NCBI GenBank assembly: GCA_014843695.1
Contig: CM026387.1
Location: 78,423,287-78,487,286, forward strand
DNA length: 64,000 nt
Direction of reading: 5' to 3'
From: Archivesica marissinica
Taxonomy: Eukaryota > Mollusca > Bivalvia > Venerida > Vesicomyidae
Shown here: one piece after another, positions 37,801 to 49,800 of the stretch
How positions within the stretch are numbered: position 1 is the first letter of the stretch
Layout: each line of letters begins with the position of its first letter
Notes under the pieces: model-generated
Database searches by the model: none
Seen by the model: only the letters and a program-made list of their open reading frames with translations
What the model was told of the DNA's origin: nothing
Position numbers and translations under genes: made by a program

Positions 37801-40800
37801 GATACTGTACATGTATTTGGATTCCCATATTGTATGATACTGTACATGTATTTGGATTCCCATATTGTATGATACTGTACATGTATTTGGATTCCCATAT
37901 TGTATGATACTGTACATGTATTTGGATTCCCATATTGTAAGATACTGTACATGTATTTGGATTCCCATATTGTATGATACTGTACATGTATTTGGATTCC
38001 CATATTGTATGATACTGTACATGTATTTGGATTCACATATTGTATGATACTGTACATGTATTTGGATTCCCATATTGTATGATACTGTACATGTATTTGG
38101 ATTCCCATATTGTATGATACTGTACATGTATTTGGATTCCCATATTGTATGATACTGTACATGTATTTGGATTCCCATATTGTATGATACTGTACATGTA
38201 TTTGGATTCCCATATTGTATGATACTGTACATATATGTGGATTCCCATATTGTATGTAGATACTGTACATGTATTTGGATTCCCATATTGTATGATACTG
38301 TACATGTATTTGGATTCCCATATTGTATGACACTGTACATGTATTTGGATTCCCATATTGTATGATACTGTACATGTATTTGGATTCCCATATTGTATGA
38401 TACTGTACATGTATTTGGATTCCCATATTGTATGATACTGTACATGTATTTGGATTCCCATATTGTATGATACTGTACATGTATTTGGATTCCCATATTG
38501 TATGATACTGTACATGTATTTGGATTCCCATATTGTATGACACTGTACATGTATTTGGATTCCCATATTGTATGATACTGTACATGTATTTGGATTCCCA
38601 TATTGTATGATACTGTACATGTATTTGGATTCCCATATTGTATGATACTGTACATGTATTTGGATTCCCATATTGTATGATACTGTACATGTATTTGGAT
38701 TCCCATATTGTATGATACTGTACATGTATTTGGATTCCCATATTGTATGATACTGTACATGTATTTGGATTCCCATATTGTATGATACTGTACATGTATT
38801 TGGATTCCCATATTGTATGATACTGTACATGTATTTGGATTCCCATATTGTATGATACTGTACATGTATTTGGATTCCCATATTGTATGATACTGTACAT
38901 GTATTTGGATTCCCATATTGTATGATACTGTACATGTATTTGGATTCCCATATTGTATGATACTGTACATGTATTTGGATTCCCATATTGTATGATACTG
39001 TACATGTATTTGGATTCCCATATTGTATGATACTGTACATGTATTTGGATTCCCATATTGTATGATACTGTACATGTATTTGGATTCCCATATTGTATGA
39101 TACTGTACATGTATTTGGATTCCCATATTGTATGATACTGTACATGTATTTGGATTCCCATATTGTATGATACTGTACATGTATTTGGATTCCCATATTG
39201 TATGATACTGTACATGTATTTGGATTCCCATATTGTATGACACTGTACATGTATTTGGATTCCCATATTGTAAGATACTGTACATGTATTTGGATTCCCA
39301 TATTGTATGATACTGTACATGTATTTGGATTCCCATATTGTATGATACTGTACATGTATTTGGATTCCCATATTGTATGATACTGTACATATATTTGGAT
39401 TCCCATATTGTAAGATACTGTACATGTATTTGGATTCCCATATTGTATGATACTGTACATATATGTGGATTCCCATATTGCCATATTGTAGATACTGTAC
39501 ATATATGTGGATTCCCATATTGCCATATTGTAAGACACTGTACATGTATTTGGATTCCCATATTGTATGATACTGTACATGTATTTGGATTCCCATATTG
39601 TATGATACTGTACATGTATTTGGATTCCCATATTGTATGATACTGTACATGTATTTGGATTCCCATATTGTATGATACTGTACATGTATTTGGATTCCCA
39701 TATTGTATGATACTGTACATGTATTTGGATTCCCATATTGTATGATACTGTACATGTATTTGGATTCCCATATTGTATGATACTGTACATGTATTTGGAT
39801 TCCCATATTGTATGATACTGTACATGTATTTGGATTCCCATATTGTATGATACTGTACATGTATTTGGATTCCCATATTGTATGATACTGTACATGTATT
39901 TGGATTCACATATTGTATGACAATGTACATGTATTTGGATTCCCATATTGTATGATACTGTACATGTATTTGGATTCCCATATTGTATGATACTGTACAT
40001 GTATTTGGATTCACAAATTGTAAGATACTGTACATGTATTTGGATTCCCAGTACATGTGAATAGGAACCATTTTACCATGTAATCTGACAGGATTGTATT
40101 ATTTTATTGAACAGATAAAAGGACATCTTTCACTTTCTGTTTAGGTAAACATATTTTCAGAAAATTACACTGTCCTATTTGTTATAAATGTTATAGGATA
40201 GACTGTGCCATTTTCCAAATGTTATTTTCTGTTTAATATTTCTCCTATTCCGTTGGTAGATAAAGTCCGATATATTACAAATATTCCAATATTCCATTTT
40301 AGTTGGAATTCTTTGTATTACTGTTGTTTCATACCCAGCCATATATATAGGTATATATATATGAATCATGTTATTTAATTGAGTACCCACATTTTTACAA
40401 ATAAGTACCCATTGAATATATACCATCGATATATTGTAATTTTATAATTAAAATACGAGAAAATGGATTAAAATTGATAGCACGTTGTGCAAATCAGAGG
40501 AAAACGCGCTTAGGAGTATTGAGGGGCAGTAACTGGCCGATGTCTCTCATTATACATGTATGTGCGTGAAATCTACACACTCTATAACTATACACACTAT
40601 AACTCTGCAAAATAAAAATGCCGTGCTAGTGTAACCTTCTGGTTTCTTGGTTCCCCTTTTCTGAGGGAGGGTTATAGAGTATCAACGACAGATCCGGTGT
40701 CATCCTTTTATTTACATATACTAGGCTTACAGCTTACAGCTTATACAGATTACATTCTGAAAGTATACATTTAAAACACTATATAATAAGAAGTGTACAC

Positions 40801-43800
40801 ATGCATGTTCTTATTCACATTAACCTTATCACCTATTAGATAAAATATATATGACTAGTGGCCTTTAAACTCAACAATAGACTATACCAGTAATCAATTC
40901 GTAATAGATACATAAACAATACTGATTATACAACACTTGACTGATGACTTACCATTCTATGGGAATAAGTGTAACAACAGTCGCATTCTCGCCACTCCAC
41001 ACTGGTGTCTGTTAGAACTGTAAACGATACTAACAGTGCATGAGATGAAGGAACGATTTGAAAATAAGAAATAGATGTCGTTCTGAAAGTCAGTCGCGAA
41101 TTATGAATGCGAACGAACAAAAGTTCCGTTATTATTATTCCCAAAACAAAGTATGGATTCCTATAACACATTCTTATGTCATTTAACAAATGCAAGTTAA
41201 ATACTCAAGTTAAATACTCAAGTTAAATACTAACCATTGGAATCATTGAAGATTACTGATAATTATTTAAATTCACTTGTTATAAAGATGGCTTTTCGTA
41301 CTATATTCAAAACCCGCTCTCCTAGAAGCCAATTCGGTATAATTATAAAAACCACTGAAGCGTAACTAAATAGGTAGACAAATCTTACACTAGCCGTTGT
41401 AACAAATCCTATCATAGTTGTCTCCCTTAGAAATAAACCCGGTTACATTAGCAAACAGTATTATAGAGAATATAATATGTACATCGTATAATGAAACATT
41501 TATTTATATTGCTACTTTTGATCCTAACAGACCAGTCATCAGTTGTAACAAGAGAAAATGAATCAGCCGTTAGTGTTGTCAGCAGTCCAAGAGGGGTAAA
41601 TGAAATGGAGCCTGTAGCAAAAATCGAGCAGACTAGTTCTATGGATCTTGCTGGAAATCTGTCGACTGAAGGTATTGATGATCCTACTATAGATCATAGG
41701 AAGGCGCTTAAAGGAGTACAAGTGAATTCAGATGGACTTTCCAGTAAACATGAAAATGTGCCACTGCTAACATCTGACACCTGTACGGTGGACACTGTAA
41801 TGGCAGTTGATGTTGGAAATAAATCAGGAACCACAGATGGTGCAGACATGGAAACAAGCGATAGGAATATGTCAAATACGAACGACAGAACACTTGAGGA
41901 GACAATTCCAGGAATCTCTCAGAGAGATATTGAAATGACTAATGAAAGTGGTACAAGGGAATCAGTTGTTATTCAGGACGAAGGTAAACAACAACAGACT
42001 GGGAACTTGAACAATGTAAAACCAAACCCTAGCAAGGAATTATCAATACAGCTTGACCAAGTTAATCTTGACACTGAAACAAGTGGGAATCTGACGATTA
42101 TTAAAGATGGTGTGCAACTAACCAATGATGGTAATCCAGATAAAATAGTGTCTGACTCTGACAAGGATTCAATGCATGACAGTGATACTTCAGATGATAT
42201 AGGTAACCTATCCCTTTCACCAAATGCTGCAGCTACACATGTGGATAATGAGCAGACTAAGTGCAACAAAAAGCAGCATACAAAGAAAAATAAGAAACAG
42301 AGGAAGAAAGACAGAGATGAAATATGTGTACCTAAAGTTAAACTGCCTGATGAAAAACCAAAAACAGCAGTCAACACCAGTAATTCTGCAGTTGGAAATA
42401 AGGATTCAGAAGTTAGTCATAAAAATTGTTCATCAGAGACTGTAAAGACCGAAGAGCTACACCAGAAGAATGAGGTTGAAGGTAAAATATTTGGAAATGC
42501 CAAATCGTGGAAGAATGAGCAGACATCTAATACCACGACATCTGATCCTATACAGTCGAGCTTGTTTAGTACTAGCAACAAAGATTCTAATTCAAATGAA
42601 CCATCATGTAGTACATCAACAGACATTTTGACACAAAAAGATGGTCAAATATCTCCACCAGCTGTTGACATGAACATGAACACTGAAATGGATGATGATG
42701 ACGACGACGACAATAATGCTGCCAATAAAGATGAAAATAAAAATGAAAAAGGAAATGGAGTTGGAAAAGCTAATGACACTCATTTGGTGACGGATGGCGG
42801 CACTGATGTTGACACAGAACAAAAGTTGTCAAAGAAACAGGCAAAGAATAAGAAAAAGAGGGAAAAGAAACAACAAAAGGTAAACATTTACTTTGCTTTG
42901 TAGATTTCTGCTACAGTAAATTAGAAATATTAGCACTGCATGGATTTTGTGAAAATACTGAAGTAAATGTTATGGCTATTTGAAAGAGAATTCGATGATA
43001 TAGAATTACTTATTGTTTGATAATAAAAAAACAGCACACCACTGAGTGTAAATATGCCAAAAATAATACAAGACATTGCTAGTCTATATGGTACAACAGA
43101 TAGTCCATTTTTTGTATTTATATACATTTGTATATACACTAACACTTTTAAGACCTCTAAAAAACCATACTTTATTCATGCATGTCGGAACATTACATAC
43201 TGGCCTGGCCGTAAAGAAACGTATGGGTTGCGATTACACCAATTCATTGAATATCCTTATAGCAACTACTCACCTAACATGCACATGCTTTTAAAAGACA
43301 TCTTGTTATGGCCTAAAACATTACACCAGACTAATAATAGGTTTTCGGCTTATTGCGTCTTAAAGAGGGTGTAGATAGATTTGACATTATGTCGGTTCAT
43401 ATGTATGTCCTGAAAAGGTTGCGTGTCCCTCATCTATTTCACAATGGGCAGATATTTCACAGATTTCTAAGCAGATGTTGAAGATGCGGCATTTGTATGC
43501 ACCTTCTGGAAGAGATGGGATATATTGCTTTGCATATGTTTGAAAGTCCATCAGTTTGTGCATCCATCCGATTTTCGTGTGTTCTCCATTTCTTTGAATC
43601 ATACGTTTTCAATAAGTTCATACAAATGTTCACAACATTGAGCCGGCATGTTGCGTACATTACACTGGCATATTGCGTACATTACACCGGCATGTTGCGT
43701 ACATTACACCGGCATGTTGCGTACATTACACCGGCATGTTGCGTACATTACACCGGCATGTTGCGTACATTACACCGGCATGTTGCATACATTACATCGG

Positions 43801-46800
43801 CATGTTGCGTACATTACACAGGCATGTTGCGTACAATACACCGGCATGTTGCGTACATTACACCGGAATGTTGCGTACATTACACCGGCATGTTGCGTAC
43901 ATTACACCGGCATGTTGCGTACATTACACAGGCATGTTGCGTACATTACACCGGCATGTTGCGTACATTACACCGGCATGTTGCGTACATTACACCGGCA
44001 TGTTGCGTACATTACACAGGCATGTTGCGTACATTACACCGGAATGTTGCGTACATTACACCGGCATGTTGCGTACATTACACAGGCATGTTGCGTACAT
44101 TACACCGGCATGTTGCGTACATTACACAACTGCAACATCAAGATCACAATTGGCTTCCAAGAATTGAAGATTTCATTTTTGTGTTCGCTCCCTGTCTAAA
44201 TATTCTTTAATGCCGATCTGACTGTTTTGGTATTGCTTGACCTAGATGTTCACCATATTGAGTAGACATGTTGTGTGTACGACTTACATTCGTTCCTGTA
44301 CTATCAATGTGACACTCATCCGCCAATCATTAGAAATTGTTGCTTGTTTTCATTGAACTATATCTGACTGTATTAAAATATCTTCAGGGTAATGTTCATA
44401 CCTGCAACTTAGCTGACAAAACTCAGAAATAAGCATGTGCTCTATTTTGTGTCAGCTCTATATCTTTGAAACCAATCTGCATATTTTGAAATAAAGTTCA
44501 TGCAAGTGATCACCATATTCAGTTGATGCGTCATGTGTAAGATCTATATATTTATATACTTGTAATGTCAAAGTCACAATTAGCAATTAAATATCAGAAA
44601 TAAGTGTACTACTTTGTGCTCGCTCCATATCATAGAATAACTTGACACATAATCATTTTTATGTTTAGCATTTTAAGCAACATGTCATGCTTAAGATTCC
44701 TGACATGTAAGGGACAAGTCACATTTACCCATAACATGTCAGAATAGGTGCAATATTTTGTGTTCGCTCTATATCTTTGAAACCAATTGGTCTATTTTGA
44801 AACAACTTCAATGTCACATTTACACATCCCATGTAAGATATATGTGCACTCTATTGTGTTTGCTTCTTAAGTTTGAAACGGATTGGAATGTTGACTTCCT
44901 ACTTTCATCGTATTTATTTCATATGTAACTCGCAAGATCCCGATCCGTACCTGTAAGGTCACGGTCACACTTATGCATTAACGGTCAGAAATGTGTGCAA
45001 TACGTTGTGTCCATTACATGTACTATTGGTTTTATTATATAGAATCGTCTACTAGGACTTGTGCTATACAATATTGATATTGTCTAACGTCTACGATTAC
45101 CTATTATGTGGTTATAAATTGTTTATGTGGCTATTAGAACAATGAAGAGAACAATGGAGAAGCCACTTAAGTAGCCATTTGTGAGAACATCCGCCCGTCT
45201 GTCATACCAATGTAAATGAAATTTTGAAATGGTTTGGCACAATTGTTAGTTATATCGAGATGATGTGCATAATACAGGTTTGTTTCGGCCATGTCGGTTC
45301 AATGTCACGTTCGCACGTAGTTCAATGGCTATTTTCATGTAAGGCTCCACAGCGTTTGAACCGATAGAGGAATTTTAAAAAGAGGAATTTTAAAATGACT
45401 TGGCCCAAATATATCGTTGTGAACACATATTTCATCGATGTTGCATCACAGTCAAGGTCACACTTTCAATTTAGAGTTCAAATGGCTAATGTTGGTACCT
45501 ACTCCATCATTCTTGAACCAACTGATGAACTTTAAATGACTCGACACAAATGTTAGCCATGTGGGGACGGTATGCAGAGCCAAGTCGGTTCAAGGTCAAT
45601 GGTCAAAATTTGGAAATTTGGAAGTTAGTTCTATGACAGCTACAAAAACAATGTTATGTGATTCCAGAACTATTATGGCTAACATGCAGTGTTTTCACAT
45701 CATAGCTTAATATCTACCGGCAATGAAACTTAAAATATTGAGAAATATTAACAATAATGAACACTTGTACTTTGCATGTAATAATGTACAGTAATAAGTT
45801 CCAATGAGAGACATCGGTCAGTTAATGTCCCTGAATATTCCCTAAATGTATGTATGTCCTCTTAAGTTGTTTCCTCTGTTTTTATCGTTGTTTTCTTTGC
45901 ACAACATGCTATCAATTATTTCCACTTTCTCATCTTATAATTATTATATTACTATATCTCGACATATACCACTCAGTATATCCAATGGTTAAAATATCTG
46001 TAATTTTTTGTTATCAATTAATTAACATGATTTTGATAAACTCACTTTTATCATAACGAAACATCTGGTTAGGTAACAACTGTAAAGACAAAGGATTCCA
46101 ACTGAAAGGACCGCTATTCTTTTAGGGATAAATTGGACTTTATCTGCCAAGGAGGCAATAGAAAAGCCAGCGAGGGCCCTCATTAAATAAAGGAATACGA
46201 CTGTCTCTCTGTTTGAAAAAGGAACCACATTATACATATTTTTACAAGCATCAATTGCTGTTGTTGTTTACCAGTGAGAGGGCACCTACAGTTATACTAG
46301 AATGAAATATGTGGGTAATAGACATATTAGCTCTTCTGAAAACCTTTAGTTTGTTGTCATTATGTCTCCCCTAATTGCGGGAGACATTGTTTTGCCATTG
46401 TCGTCTGCACATCTGGCTGACTGTCCGCGTTACCCTGCCCGTGTATCGGTATACTATCTAGTTGGGCGTAATTTTAACCCCGTTCCGGTTGGGTGATCGT
46501 CTGCGGATTTATGACCAATTGAACATTTTTATGACGCAAAGCTTGTCATTGGTCAACCCCCTTTTCACAAAACTTACCAGGAAGCATCTGTATGTGTAGT
46601 TTTGCATACTTTTAACCCCGTTCCGGTTGGACTATTTCTGGCGGATTTACGGCCAAATGAACATTTGTATGACACAAAGCTTGTCCGTGATTCATATCCA
46701 AAACTCCTTATTGGATTTTGATCAAACATAGCAGGGAACATTTGTATGCTGTTTAATTGTGCATATTATAATCACGTTCTGGTTGGATGCTCACTTACGA

Positions 46801-49800
46801 ATTGATGGCCATTTGAGCATTCTTATAACATAACACTTACCCGTGCTTCATCTCCAAAACGCCTTTATGCTTTTACACTATGCTTGGCATCAGCATGGTG
46901 GCTAGGTGTGCATATTTTTACCCCGTTCCGGTTGAATGATTTTCTGTGGATTGCCGGCATTTTGAACATTCTTTAGCACAAAGCTTGTCCATGCTTCATC
47001 TTCAAAACCCCTTTTTGGATTTTGACCAAAAGTGGCAACATGTATCGGTATGATGTCTAGTTGTGCATATTATAATCCTGTTCCGGTTGGGTGTCTTTTG
47101 GATTTACGGCGATGTAAAACATTTTATGACACAATGGTTGTCCGCTCCAAAACACCTTAAACCGACATTACATCGCAAAACGCAACTGAAATGCATTGTT
47201 TCACGTATAAATGCATTGCTACTACAACTTCTTCAGAATACATTAGAAGACTAACTTTGAATCAATAATGTTTTTGTGATCTACAGACTTTCAAAATTGA
47301 AAGTAGGATTTCATATAAAGTTCATCCACGCTCCTGAATTGACATTTGTTTGTCGAATTGTATTACGCATGAATGTCAACCCTATTTACATTATTTTGTT
47401 ATGTCAACAAACCGCGTATACGACGTTTGCTTAGTAGTTGAGAAAAATTATACCAGATAATAGGAAAATACATTCTGCAGAAATTTGCGTTGTCTCTAAT
47501 GTAGTGTCGCTTTAATGGGTATAGTCCAAACATGACAGGACATGTTGGTATGGTGTCTAGTTATGCTAATGTAACTCCGTTCCGATTGGATGATTTTGTT
47601 TTGTTTATGGCCATTTGAACATTTTTGTAACGCAAAGCTTGTTGGATTTTCACAACACTAGACAGGAAGCATCAGTGTGAGGTATAGTTGTGCATATTGT
47701 AACCCTGTTCTGGATGAGTGATTTTATTGCGGATTTACGGAAACTTGAACACTTATAACATAGCTTGACCACGCTTCATCTCCAAATTTCACCAAGCTTG
47801 GCAGCAAGCATCAGTATTATGTCTGCTTGTGCATATTCTAATTCCATTCTGGTTGATGATTTCTGCTGGATTTACGGCCCACTGAATAGTTTTATAACAC
47901 AAAACTTGTCGTCCATGATTCATTTCCATGCCTCCACAATACAACATATGACTTTTATTACTTCATATACATGTATTTAACGTCCATACTTTTATTACTC
48001 CACTGAAGCAACAGTGGGTGTGGAGACATACCTTTTTCAAAAGAAAAAAGTACATGATCTCTCTAAAATTCCTACACAAATGGATGTATGACTTTCTATA
48101 AATTATTTCTTAATGAAGCGGTAGGAAAGAAAAATCGTAATACAATATTTGGATTAGAGATACCCTGTCGTGTACAGCCACTCATGTAAGACCCTATGTT
48201 GGGTTGTGACATATCGATATACAGTACTGTAAACACATTCTGGCTAAATGCATGCACACGTTTAATTGTTTATTTTGTATTTTAAGGAAAAACAACAAAC
48301 ACAAACAGGAAGAGCCAATGTGACAACAAGGCAAGTATTGCACGAACATAATATTATGAGATCGATTGGATTTATTGGAGATACTATTGGGACGAATGTG
48401 CCTACTGCTACTATGAATCACTTTGTTTCAAGGTCAAGGTCACACAGAATGTGCATAGTGCTACTATGAATCACTTTGCTTCAAGGTCAAGGTCACACTG
48501 AATGTGCATAGTGCTACTATGAATCACTTTGCTTCAAGGTCAAGGTCACACTGAATGTGCATATTTGCACACTACTTTGTGTCTGTCTGTAGGTAGTAAA
48601 TGCACTTCAGATTAGGATACCAAGGGGTACAATTAGCCTATTTATACATTTTGTGTGTTATTCTTCTGGGTTACTATAGTACATGTAGCTGTAGAACCAA
48701 CGACCTGAACAATCCAATTACCGTTAATAAGCGGGACTTCTTATGAAATGTATTTGCCAAATAAACTACCTAATATTTCTATTTTGACAAATTATGGTAT
48801 AGTGTGTCACGCATTGGTCAGAAGTTGTTCCGTGGGTTGTTGGATACATATTTTGCAGAGTTATGGAGCTTTTGATATCTGATAGTTATTGCTAGATAAC
48901 TCTTTACAGTTGTCTGTATATGTTGGTGTCCTTAGTTGTGTCAGTGAGCAATGCATTATAGCGATTATAGCTGAACTGCTTGTGACAAATATATAGAAAT
49001 GTTCTTGAAAACTACAGTAGGTAATTTTAAATGTAATTATATTTAATAATATAATACTCTGTTTAACTGTTAAAAACGTAATTCCTTCCTGTAATCTTTA
49101 GAATAAATTGCATACCGGTAGTTAGTTTATACACATTTATTTTAGCTCGATTGGGAAACAAGTTCTTTCAACTTATATTAATCACTCTCGAGACCTCATT
49201 CCTGATGGAATCCATCGCCACGAGGGAGAGAGAAGAGACAACGTGGAATTTAAATGCCTTGCCTAAGGACACAATCGTAACGGCTCCAGTGGGGCTCTAA
49301 CTCCGGACCTTTCGCACCTGAAGCGAACGCGCATCCACTGCGCTATCACGACTTCCACAAAATACCGGTAGTTAATACATAGTAAAAAGTATAGACATAC
49401 AGTCTTGACATTTATATTTCCAACACAACAAATATTAAATTATTGACATACATGTACATGTAACGGTGACACTATTTGCCTGTGAATGACATCGCTGTGT
49501 TTACAAACACTATTATTCCGCCAAATATAGAAATATACCTTACCTTCACTTTGCCAGTGCCTGATATTTTTAGCACATATTTTCTACACATGAACTTGTC
49601 TGAAGTATTCTAAAGTCATATTTTCTCAAAATACAACACATCTTGTCAAAAATGCAAAGACGTTAAGCGTATGAGTAGTTAAAGCATAATTTAAGAAAGT
49701 AATGAAAATAAGTTGTGGCAAAAGTTTAAAAGCAGCTGCACAGAACAACTAGGGACAATAACGTGTAATTGTTTTATGTTAACTAAATCTACATCCATTT

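Larger units (their letters stand above)
28863..41530 (+). other. RNF213-like intron 1, 12.7 kb
   Basis: This intron carries four tandem arrays, several SINEs and a segmental tandem duplication, listed separately. Stretches 28863-29490, 30906-31339 and 31557-32061 show nothing recognisable. Both ends have GT-AG sites (gtaaga and atcctaacag). Confidence 0.7.

Noticed and set aside
35592..40071. Very long - strand open frames (up to 772 codons) with YMYSIIQYGNPN repeats
   Set aside because: They are generated by a 35-bp satellite without stops. Several frames are open at once, there is no splice or start context, and the sequence is identical in shifted frames.
41491..41530. ATG 41491 as start of a separate 470-codon gene with a signal-like MKHLFILLLLILT
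   Set aside because: The segment ends in an acceptor (cctaacag) that joins in phase with the zinc-ribbon exon. The hydrophobic stretch is intronic pyrimidine-rich sequence.
43497..44210. Three parallel + strand frames with HRHVAYIT/CCVHYTGML repeats
   Set aside because: The 22-bp array lacks stops in all three frames. This is not evidence of coding.
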